Source: Planctomycetota bacterium
GTDB taxonomy: Bacteria; Planctomycetota; Planctomycetia; Pirellulales; Lacipirellulaceae
Direction: 5' to 3'
Length of the DNA stretch: 12,466 nucleotides
NCBI GenBank assembly: GCA_029259975.1
Contig: JAJDEE010000209.1
Location: 1-12,466 of the forward strand
Every line of letters begins with the position of its first letter. The stretch's first letter is position 1. Both the position numbers and the translations under genes were made by a program. Below, in pieces: positions 6,031 to 12,466 of this stretch. The notes beneath the pieces are model-generated. The model did not search any database. It saw only the letters and a program-made list of their open reading frames with translations, and was not told the DNA's origin.

Positions 6031-7592
6031 GACGACTTTTTACTTTACTGGTGACGCTGACGACTTTATCGTTGGCAACAAACGCGACATTAGCTGTAGA
6101 ACTATTAGTCAGCGGCGATTTCGAGACGCCGCAAGGCTTCGACCTTCCTGGCTGGGAGCTTCAGCAATTTATCACCGGATCGGGCGCCGCCACCAACTCA
6201 GCTGGTGTTGTCCCTGGTCCGCTAGAGGGCGAGCAACAACTTTTCTTGATGCCATTTAATGGCGGTGGCCCCTTGGGCGATGCAGAGGGCAACTTCGATG
6301 GGGATGTCCCCAACGACGTTGATGGCAACGACTTCCTCACGTGGCAACGAGGTAACTCGCCCACTCCTGGAAGTTCTGCCGACTTGGCTACTTGGCAGTC
6401 GAACTACGGTCGTAAGGCACAACTAACCAACGCCGTTCTCGAACAAACCGTGGCTGTCTCTGCTGGTGAGACCTATACTTTCTCAGGTACTTCCATGTTC
6501 GAAGACAACTTCTCGGGCTTATTGACGACTCTCGACGCCGAAGGGCCTTTCGGTGCGATCCCCTCCCCGACTACGACTGCTTTCAAAATGGAGTTTCTCG
6601 ATTCTGGGGGGGCTGTGGTTGGCTCGCCAACTACTCTTGATCTTCGTGCCGATTTTGTGGCACAGTCTTGGTTTCCCGGCACCCCGCTTGACCATACTCC
6701 TCTGACCGCCCAAGCACCTGTGGGGGCTGTCAATGTGCGTTTGACGGCTGAAGCTAAAGACATGGCTTGGAATGGCAACGCCATTACAGAAGGCAATATT
6801 CAATCGGCGTTCTACGACAATTTCTCCCTGACTGCGGCCTCCGCTTCTGGAACAGAACTCTTGACCAATCCGAGTTTGGACGACGATCCGCCAAACGCGC
6901 TCGACTTCTGGACTCTCAGCACCGATCCAGTCGGCTGCTGTGGTAATCAACTCCTACGCACACCTATTGCCGGCTTCGCCAACAATACACCGGGCGGCAC
7001 GCGTGGTGTTTGGATAAGTCCCTTCTTCGGGGCACACGCAATCTTTGAAGCGAACCCGGTGGATGCCACCATGTCGCAAACGGTCGACATCGTTCCAGGA
7101 GGAACTTACACCTTCTCGGGTTCGACAAAGTTTGAAGGGAATTACTCGGGCGGTGTCGATACGATTGCTTCGGGCGATCCCGATGTGCTCTTCGCTGGCT
7201 TGCCTTCCCCGACGAAGACCGAGATCGAGCTGGCGTTTCTCGACATCAACGGCATCGTGATCGGAACGCCTGCACTGATCGACGTCAAGACGGACCGAGA
7301 ATCGCTGCTTGGCTGCACCGGAACTGAAGGGTGTGCGAATAGCAACACCTGGTTAGATCACACGCTGGTGGCCGAGGCTCCGGCGAATGCAGTCCAGGCA
7401 CGATTGACTGGCAGAATGATTGATGGCGTCTTCAATGTCGACCCGCAGCAATCGGCATTCTTCGATGATTTTTCACTCGAAGGTCCTGCCCCACTTTCCG
7501 CAGCGAGTGCCGTTCCCGAGCCGGCCTCGGTGGTGAGTCTTGCTTTGGGTGGATTGCTACTTGGTTTGTGCCGGTCTCGGCGTCGATCTTAA
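6027..7592 (+). CDS. Secreted PEP-CTERM protein with duplicated beta-sandwich and inserted dockerin-like module
   Basis: The product has 521 residues. The ATG at 6027 is preferred over a TTG at 5955: GAGGGAG precedes it and the signal peptide (MRRLFTLLVT to about residue 23) begins there. Two homologous halves are visible. Copy 1 (about 25-270) starts ELLVSGDFETP and copy 2 (about 277-484) starts ELLTNPSLDDDPP. Shared blocks include the Q-T-V, G-TYTFSG and F-NFSG/NYSG strings, PSPT, LDHT and SAF-D-FSL. Such domains resemble secreted carbohydrate-binding jelly rolls. Copy 1 alone carries a dockerin-like segment at 88-128 (DGDVPNDVDGNDFLTWQR, then DLATWQSNYG), inserted before the strand leading to TYTFSG. 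Residues 497-521 are the PEP-CTERM signal (VPEPAS, hydrophobic helix, CRSRRRS). No catalytic residues are evident. Likely role: surface-sorted binding or structural protein. Confidence 0.92.
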   Translation: MRRLFTLLVTLTTLSLATNATLAVELLVSGDFETPQGFDLPGWELQQFITGSGAATNSAGVVPGPLEGEQQLFLMPFNGGGPLGDAEGNFDGDVPNDVDGNDFLTWQRGNSPTPGSSADLATWQSNYGRKAQLTNAVLEQTVAVSAGETYTFSGTSMFEDNFSGLLTTLDAEGPFGAIPSPTTTAFKMEFLDSGGAVVGSPTTLDLRADFVAQSWFPGTPLDHTPLTAQAPVGAVNVRLTAEAKDMAWNGNAITEGNIQSAFYDNFSLTAASASGTELLTNPSLDDDPPNALDFWTLSTDPVGCCGNQLLRTPIAGFANNTPGGTRGVWISPFFGAHAIFEANPVDATMSQTVDIVPGGTYTFSGSTKFEGNYSGGVDTIASGDPDVLFAGLPSPTKTEIELAFLDINGIVIGTPALIDVKTDRESLLGCTGTEGCANSNTWLDHTLVAEAPANAVQARLTGRMIDGVFNVDPQQSAFFDDFSLEGPAPLSAASAVPEPASVVSLALGGLLLGLCRSRRRS

Positions 7593-7601
7593 ACCCTAAA
7601 C

Positions 7602-7645
7602 GCTAGGCCGAGATCCCAGGCAGCGTGTCTTGTATCTCGCCTAGC
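7602..7645 (+). terminator. Strong hairpin after the 6027 gene, possible terminator
   Basis: GCTAGG, a bulged C and CGAGAT (7602-7614) pair with ATCTCG and CCTAGC (7634-7645), giving 12 pairs around a 19-nt loop. It begins 10 bases past the stop codon. No T run follows, so it may act as an RNA 3'-end stabiliser or a weak terminator rather than a classic one. Confidence 0.4.
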
Positions 7646-7751
7646 ATTTGGCGTGTAGTACGAAGTAATGTGAACTCATGGACGGTGGCGAGAAGGTGGC
7701 CTCTTGGAGAGTGCTGCTGCGCTACCGACGTTACAGCATTAGGGATTTGTC

Positions 7752-8909
7752 ATGCAGCTTCAATCTCTCCCCCAAAAACGCTCAATCTCAACCGGAAGCG
7801 CTTTCACCCTTGTGGAGCTTTTGGTCGTGATTGCCATTATTGGCGTTCTGGTCGCCCTGTTGCTACCGGCGGTCCAGGCGGCGCGCGAGGCAGCGCGGCG
7901 TACGACGTGCGTGAATCATCTTCGGCAGATGGGCATTGCCCTGCAGAATCATTTGGACTCTTTTAAGGTGTTTCCCACCGGCGGCAACAATCCGAATCCC
8001 GATATTCGTAACTACACCTCTGGCAGTATTAGCAACCCAGGCACACCCAACGGTCCCAACAAGCAAGGCTTGGGTGCATTCTATCAATTGTTACCTTATC
8101 TGGAGCAGAACGCGATCAAAGGGATTGTGAATCAGAGTCAATTGCAGTCCAAATCCATCCCCATGTATAACTGCCCATCTCGTCGTTCTCCCTCCGCTTC
8201 AGACACAAGCACCTCTGCATTTGCGGCGATCCTTACTGATTATGCTACGGCCCAACCCGCAATGAGAGGGGAACCCTGTGGCGCTGCCCCTTACGATCCG
8301 TTGGCCTTATGGCCCTTTGATTCGCCAATTCAAGTCTCGAAGTCCACAAGATCGTATTGGTGCGGTACTGGTAGTCCAGGATCGTGGGGCATTCCGACGA
8401 CCGGTGCTCACTATGGTGGTGTGATTGTTCGCACTCCTTACCGTCTTACTTCGCAGGCAACAGCTTCTGTTTCTGCCATAGGAGAGCGTGTGTCTGGTTT
8501 CCCCACCGCCGTAAAGTCAGGTCAGGTGAGTGACGGCATGAGCAATACCTTGGTCATCAGCGAAAAATTAGTTCGCTTCGACAAATATGGAGGCGGCGGC
8601 GTCTCGGACGATCGAGGCTGGGCCGATGGCTGGGACCCCGACACGATTCGCTTCACGGGAGTTCCACCCATCAGCGATGCCGATCAAAACATCTGCTGGA
8701 ATTCCAATAGCACGATCCAGTCCTCCTGCATTGGTCAAGGTGGCACCGTGCCGGTACTTTTCTTCGGCTCGGCTCATACCGGCGGAGTTAACGCGGTATT
8801 TGCCGATGCCTCGGCACACTTCATTTCCTTTGATGTCGATTACCTCGTTTTCAATTCGATTGGTACGCGTGCTGGCGAAGAAGTCGTCGACTTGAGCGAG
8901 GTGCTGTAG
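7752..8909 (+). CDS. DUF1559 domain protein with prepilin-type N-terminal methylation/cleavage signal
   Basis: The product has 385 residues, a normal length for this planctomycete family. The start at 7752 has AGGGA 6 bases upstream. Residues 16-43 hold the type IV pilin-like signal: cleavage expected between A17 and F18, E22 at the +5 position of FTLVE, then LLVVIAIIGVLVALLLPAV and the usual AAREAARR. DUF1559 follows (CVNHLRQMGIALQNH, VFPTGG, GMSNTLVISEK). The family normally ends in an H-X9-DG motif; here the match is H342 to D352-A353, so the G is replaced by A. DUF1559 proteins are highly expanded in planctomycetes, and their roles are poorly known (pseudopilin-like surface or secretion components). 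It sits between secreted-protein genes with a 159-bp gap on the left, so it is probably expressed with them or alone. Confidence 0.95.
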   Translation: MQLQSLPQKRSISTGSAFTLVELLVVIAIIGVLVALLLPAVQAAREAARRTTCVNHLRQMGIALQNHLDSFKVFPTGGNNPNPDIRNYTSGSISNPGTPNGPNKQGLGAFYQLLPYLEQNAIKGIVNQSQLQSKSIPMYNCPSRRSPSASDTSTSAFAAILTDYATAQPAMRGEPCGAAPYDPLALWPFDSPIQVSKSTRSYWCGTGSPGSWGIPTTGAHYGGVIVRTPYRLTSQATASVSAIGERVSGFPTAVKSGQVSDGMSNTLVISEKLVRFDKYGGGGVSDDRGWADGWDPDTIRFTGVPPISDADQNICWNSNSTIQSSCIGQGGTVPVLFFGSAHTGGVNAVFADASAHFISFDVDYLVFNSIGTRAGEEVVDLSEVL

Positions 8910-9082
8910 ATTCAAATGGTTTCCACGGACAGAAGGTGTCCCAGAAATCGTTGCTGAAAATGGTCCTTGGATGGGGTAGAATGGTGGGTGAGGAGATTCC
9001 ATAGTTCCGCGCCCTGTTTTCTTCTTTTCGGCTTCCTTTCGTTTATGGAACCACTGAAATTGCAACCGAGAGTCCAACGAAG

Positions 9083-10522
9083 ATGAATACCAGAACGTTT
9101 TTATTGGCTTTGCTCTCCTGCTTAGTCTTTTCTCAAGCAATGCCAGTGCTCGTAATGGGGCAAAACCTTGATGCCGCACGGAACGACCAAATCGATCGGC
9201 TTAAGAATTACGTGCTCGACGCGATCCAGCCGTCCGGCTTAGTCCGCGACTCGTTGGTCTTAAACGGCAACAGCTTTCATCCAGCCACGCCCGACGCGGC
9301 TGGCTTTGCGCTCGTTAGCCTGAGCGCTTTCGATCACCTAGGGAAACTCGCCGACGCCGAACAACGGGTCGTCGACGTCTTGTCGGCTTACGCGGGCCAG
9401 ACGCCCGGCGTGACCCCAGACCGTTCCGCCGACGGGCACTTTTTGCATTTCATCGACATCGTCGATGGTAGCGATCCGCCGGGCTGGGATGACTCGTACA
9501 CCCCAATCGGCTCTGCGTTGTTGGTCGCGGGCGCTCAGTTTGCGAAAAATCACTTTCCCAATAATGCGACGATTGCCTCGCTTACTGATCAACTCACTAC
9601 CAGCATCGATTTCAACGCTGCGATTGATCCCAGTCTAAACGGTAGAATCTTTCTCGACATGGGCAAGCAAGGCGGTGGTGTCGGCGGGACTGTGCGACCG
9701 TGGAACGAATTTATGTTGGTCGAAAGCTTGGCGCTACGCCAACCGAACAACGACCGTGCGTTGGCAGTGAAAGACCTTTGGCTTGACGTCGACAACTTGC
9801 CAAAACGGAACAATACGCTTACCGACAATCCAGGGGCCTACGCCCCTGCTTTTTGGGTGCAACAGATGCACTTTTTTAACGGCGATTTTCGGCACAAAAC
9901 AGAGTTTGAAACGTTCTTCGAGAATCACAAGCAGGTCGACAAGAGCTATTCGACCGTCGTTCTTGGTGAAACCTCACGCTATGGAATCACCGCTGGTGTT
10001 AGCCCGCAGGGTTATCACGCCGATGCGATCCAGAATCATCCCAACAATGTTTTCTCCCCCGAAGCCGTCGCCGCCTGGGGCGACATGGACGCCTTTCTTG
10101 AGTTCTACAACAGCCAACTCCCCACGACCGATCCTCGTTACAAGTATGGTCTGGTACGAGAATCTGCCACGCAGCCTACCTGGGTGCCGAACGACGCGGG
10201 TCTGGTCGATCACCTTTTTCTGTTGTTCGGCCTAGTTGAAAGTCTCGATGCCAATTTCTTTGCCGATCGCGTTATTCCCGAGTTTATCTTCGGCGATTTT
10301 CAGCATGACGGTGACGTTGATGGCGACGATTTTCTTGAATGGCAACGGGGCTTTGGCACCGACTACGATGCGAACGACCTAGCCGACTGGCAAGCCCATT
10401 TTGGGGAGACCGCCGGATTGCCTCTAAGTGCCGCGTCAGCAGCCGTGCCTGAACCAAGCACGTTATTCCTACTCTTACCAATCTCCTTCGTAAGATATCG
10501 GCACAAACGGCGGAACGTGTAG
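9083..10522 (+). CDS. Secreted glucoamylase-like (alpha/alpha)6 protein with dockerin-like module and PEP-CTERM
   Basis: The product has 479 residues. The signal peptide covers about 1-26 (MNTRTFLLALLSCLVFS, then a site near VMG-Q). Residues about 30-400 are mostly helical. Blocks such as PWNEFMLVESLAL (206-218), YAPAFWVQQMHFFNGDF (253-269) and YGITAGVSPQGYHADA (300-315) resemble glucoamylase-like and GH144-type (alpha/alpha)6 barrels, where NE-LV, a WVHQ-type strand and a WGLTA-DGP-GY block line the active site. This family call rests on motif resemblance only; acidic candidates are E209 and D139. Residues about 404-441 are a dockerin-like EF-hand pair (GDFQHDGDVDGDDFLEWQR, DLADWQAHFG). Residues 455-479 are a PEP-CTERM signal (VPEPS, hydrophobic helix, RYRHKRRNV). 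Likely role: surface-sorted enzyme on a glucan or related polymer. The ribosome binding site is weak. Confidence 0.9.
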   Translation: MNTRTFLLALLSCLVFSQAMPVLVMGQNLDAARNDQIDRLKNYVLDAIQPSGLVRDSLVLNGNSFHPATPDAAGFALVSLSAFDHLGKLADAEQRVVDVLSAYAGQTPGVTPDRSADGHFLHFIDIVDGSDPPGWDDSYTPIGSALLVAGAQFAKNHFPNNATIASLTDQLTTSIDFNAAIDPSLNGRIFLDMGKQGGGVGGTVRPWNEFMLVESLALRQPNNDRALAVKDLWLDVDNLPKRNNTLTDNPGAYAPAFWVQQMHFFNGDFRHKTEFETFFENHKQVDKSYSTVVLGETSRYGITAGVSPQGYHADAIQNHPNNVFSPEAVAAWGDMDAFLEFYNSQLPTTDPRYKYGLVRESATQPTWVPNDAGLVDHLFLLFGLVESLDANFFADRVIPEFIFGDFQHDGDVDGDDFLEWQRGFGTDYDANDLADWQAHFGETAGLPLSAASAAVPEPSTLFLLLPISFVRYRHKRRNV

Positions 10523-10574
10523 CTTTTGCCTATTTGCCGCCGCGTATTTCCTTCCAAGATGATGCGGCGACCGC

Positions 10575-10604
10575 TTGATGCCACTTGCGGACTGGGGGTA
10601 TACT
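10575..10604 (+). promoter_or_regulatory. Weak promoter candidate for the 10673 gene
   Basis: TTGATG (10575-10580) and TATACT (10599-10604) are 18 bp apart, and transcription would start near 10611. A terminator-like hairpin begins at the same place, so this promoter and that hairpin may not both be functional as read. Confidence 0.25.
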
Positions 10605-10609
10605 CGTTG

Positions 10610-10639
10610 GTCGTCCAAGCAAACGGACGGCTTCTTTTT
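10610..10639 (+). terminator. Probable intrinsic terminator between 9083-10522 and 10673
   Basis: GTCGTCC (10610-10616) pairs with GGACGGC (10625-10631), including one wobble, around an 8-nt loop, and TTCTTTTT follows. It lies 88 bases past the stop of the glucoamylase-like gene and 33 bases before the next start. It could end the upstream transcript or act as an attenuator in a shared one. Confidence 0.5.
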
Positions 10640-10672
10640 CGGGGTTTCAATTTGAACGTGGAGTGTCCCTAG

Positions 10673-12466
10673 ATGAACCACCTGAACTGCAAGCGCTTTC
10701 GGCGCCCTAACGCCACTACCGCGCAACTGCGAAGAAAGTGGTTGCGATTCTCAGCGGTCGCGTTGGTGCTGCAACTTACCTGGACAACCGCGGTAGGGCG
10801 TGCTGCTGAGCAAACCCTGCCCGTGCCGACGAAATCGTCCTGGATCGCTACCGCATCGGGCGTGCAGGACGAACGCAAAGGACCTGAGCTTGCAATCGAC
10901 GGCGATCCGGCCACCCGCTGGAGCACTCCGTTTGCCGACGGGCACTGGATACAGTTTGACTTGACCAAGCCGGCAACCGTTACCGGCGCGAAGATCCATT
11001 GGGAGACAGCTTTTGCCGGCAAGTACCGTCTGCTCTGCTCCGAGGATGGTGAAACCTGGAAGACGTGCTACAAGACCGTCGAAGGCGATGGCCTAATAGA
11101 TCAGATCTACTTCGCGCCGATAACGTCGCGCTACTGGCGGATTGTCTGCGACGAACGGGCCACCGGCTGGGGCGCATCGTTGTGGGAAGTCGATCTGTTT
11201 GGCACCAATATGCAGCCGGTCATTACCACCTCGCCCGAAACAGACACTGCCGCCCTGATGGATGGCGATCCGCAAACCATCTGGCGAGGTTCGACGGAGC
11301 CTCGGCAGACGATCGACATCGACCTTCGGGGGCACTTCGATTTTCCCGGCATCCGCATTGATTGGGGTGATGTCTATTCACAAAATATGTTGCTGGAATC
11401 CTCCTCCAATAGCGACGACTGGTGGAAGCTAGCCGAACGCAGCGACGGCATCGGCAAGTCCGATTTGCTTGTTGGCGACCAGCGGTGGGGGCGTTACTTG
11501 CGATTGACGCTAGACAATCCGTCCGATCGTTCCGAACCGGTCGCCATCCGCGAAATTACACTTCGCAATAAGGGTGAAGAGATCGGTCCCACGATACTCT
11601 ATCAAGCTGTCGCCAAGAAGTTGCCCGCTGGGCACTACCCAGAGCAGTCGCGCCGCCGCCAGTCGTATTGGACAGTCGTCGGCTTGCCACGCGATACTGA
11701 GGAGTCGTTGATCGACGAGTATGGCAGCATAGAAGCCCGTACCGAAAGCCCGATGTTGATGCCGTACCTGCGGACCTCGGAAGGCCAGTTCATCACGGCG
11801 GCCGACGTTGAGTGCCAACAAACGCTTGCCGAAGGCTGGCTGCCATTACCGACGGTGGGCTGGCGAACCGACGACATAGAACTAACCATCGAAGCTGTTC
11901 CCGGCGGTGAGCCCGGCGCATCGGCCAACTTTGTGCGTTATCGTATTACCAATGTCTCAGACCGCCGGCAGCAAGGCAGCTTCTTCTTGGCAATCCGGCC
12001 GCACCAGGTCAATCCCCGCTGGCAGCATGGCGGGATCGCGCCCCTACCCAATATCCGCACCACCCGCCTGGGCGACCGACAGCACGCGCTTTCGGTCGAT
12101 GACAAAGATGTGTACGTGTTGTTGGGCGAACCAAACGGCTTCGGCGCGACCCCATTTAACAGCAGTAAGGGCGACATTGTCCGTTTCCTTGCCGAGGGAG
12201 TCTTACCGGAGGAGGCCAGCGCAAAGGATGAAGACGGGCTGGCGTCTGCGGCGTTTGCTTTCGACTTCGACCTCGAGTCAGGTTTGAACCGGACCGTTGT
12301 GGTTGCCGCCCCTCTGCATGACAATGCCGATCGGGCTGCGGCGATTCTCCAAGGCGACGACGGGGCACTCACCGATCCCTCGGCGGCGTTCGACCGACTC
12401 CAAGCAAGCCAACTGACCGAATGGCGCAGACGGCTCGACACAGTGACGATTCAAGTTGGCGATGCG
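10673..12466 (+). CDS. Discoidin-domain (F5/8 type C-like) secreted protein, probably carbohydrate-active, 3' end outside the window
   Basis: The frame is open for 598 codons to the last base, so the gene is partial. The ATG at 10673 has GGAG 9 bases upstream. A basic N-terminus, a hydrophobic stretch (about 26-41) and a site near GRAA give a signal peptide. Residues about 55-178 form a discoidin/F5-8C-like sandwich (AIDGDPATRWSTPF, WIQFDL, SRYWRIVC, WEVDLFG). Residues about 180-300 are a second, diverged copy (LMDGDPQTIWRG, IDIDL, GRYLRLTLDN, IREITL). Beyond about 305 is a beta-rich region (YWTVVGLP, EARTESPMLMPYL, GWLPLPTVGWR) resembling the N-terminal part of large planctomycete proteins with a downstream helical barrel. 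No catalytic core is present in the visible part. The partner gene upstream suggests a shared polysaccharide substrate. A palindrome at 10688-10701 lies within its first codons. Confidence 0.9.
   Translation, partial: MNHLNCKRFRRPNATTAQLRRKWLRFSAVALVLQLTWTTAVGRAAEQTLPVPTKSSWIATASGVQDERKGPELAIDGDPATRWSTPFADGHWIQFDLTKPATVTGAKIHWETAFAGKYRLLCSEDGETWKTCYKTVEGDGLIDQIYFAPITSRYWRIVCDERATGWGASLWEVDLFGTNMQPVITTSPETDTAALMDGDPQTIWRGSTEPRQTIDIDLRGHFDFPGIRIDWGDVYSQNMLLESSSNSDDWWKLAERSDGIGKSDLLVGDQRWGRYLRLTLDNPSDRSEPVAIREITLRNKGEEIGPTILYQAVAKKLPAGHYPEQSRRRQSYWTVVGLPRDTEESLIDEYGSIEARTESPMLMPYLRTSEGQFITAADVECQQTLAEGWLPLPTVGWRTDDIELTIEAVPGGEPGASANFVRYRITNVSDRRQQGSFFLAIRPHQVNPRWQHGGIAPLPNIRTTRLGDRQHALSVDDKDVYVLLGEPNGFGATPFNSSKGDIVRFLAEGVLPEEASAKDEDGLASAAFAFDFDLESGLNRTVVVAAPLHDNADRAAAILQGDDGALTDPSAAFDRLQASQLTEWRRRLDTVTIQVGDA
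10688..10701 (+). promoter_or_regulatory. LacI-type palindrome inside the start of the 10673 gene
   Basis: TGCAAGCGCTTTCG is the exact reverse complement of the site at 5771-5784 and one base off TGNAANCGNTTNCA. It lies 15 bases into the coding sequence, where a bound repressor could block transcription. It also encodes amino acids, so chance is possible. Confidence 0.35.

Noticed and set aside
7793..7806. LacI-type palindrome CGGAAGCGCTTTCA
   Set aside because: It encodes GSAF at the conserved prepilin cleavage site, so protein constraint explains most of it; kept only as a weak count in the motif tally.
7625..7966. 113-codon ORF overlapping the DUF1559 start
   Set aside because: The overlapping frame at 7752 has a clear prepilin signal and the full DUF1559 domain; this one has none.
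9045..9086. 13-codon ORF ending as ATGA on the 9083 start
   Set aside because: It has no ribosome binding site, and an ATGA overlap arises for free whenever a gene starts with ATGA.
8568..9179. 203-codon minus-strand ORF opposite the end of DUF1559 and the start of the next gene
   Set aside because: It spans the ends of two well supported plus-strand genes and resembles no family.

Overview
The window reads like chromosomal DNA of a planctomycete, probably from the Pirellulales group. That is inferred from the protein families, not from any marker gene. The signs are a DUF1559 prepilin-like protein, three secreted proteins ending in PEP-CTERM sorting signals, short dockerin-like modules of the type DVDGNDFLTWQR, a very large FG-GAP/ASPIC-UnbV/TPR lipoprotein and a discoidin-domain carbohydrate-active protein. 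No rRNA, tRNA, insertion sequence, phage gene or CRISPR array was seen.

Layout. Positions 124-4512 (minus) hold one continuous reading frame of 1463 codons, interrupted once by an in-frame TGA at 2401-2403. The N-terminal part is a probable lipoprotein with an FG-GAP beta-propeller. The C-terminal part completes the propeller and adds an ASPIC/UnbV domain, a TlpA-like thioredoxin domain (WCQPC) and TPR repeats. Positions 4660-5310 (minus) encode a small PEP-CTERM protein with its own terminator (4583-4622), promoter (5445-5473) and a perfect LacI-type operator (5419-5432). Positions 5433-6026 are a long regulatory region with a 16-bp tandem repeat, a second LacI-type site over a promoter, a structured leader and a short upstream ORF (5935-6030) that overlaps the next start by ATGA. 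On the plus strand follow a duplicated beta-sandwich PEP-CTERM protein with an inserted dockerin-like module (6027-7592), a DUF1559 pseudopilin-like protein (7752-8909), a glucoamylase-like (alpha/alpha)6 protein with dockerin-like and PEP-CTERM tails (9083-10522), and a discoidin-domain protein that runs off the end (10673-12466).

Main discovery candidate. The protein sequence on the two sides of the TGA at 2401-2403 reads as one uninterrupted family domain. A stem-loop with a GGUCG apical loop begins right after the TGA, and the loop starts 17 nt past it. Loop sequence, spacing and a bulged base resemble a bacterial SECIS element. The most interesting reading is an undescribed selenoprotein: an FG-GAP/ASPIC/thioredoxin/TPR lipoprotein with selenocysteine at residue 704. 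The competing reading is a recent nonsense mutation or sequencing error.

How the genes may work together. The plus-strand genes and 4660-5310 look like an extracytoplasmic set for sugar-polymer binding or breakdown, plus surface sorting. They may share a LacI-family regulator, because near-identical palindromic sites lie at 5419, 5771 and 10688. The large redox/TPR lipoprotein is a separate unit that shares only the neighbourhood.
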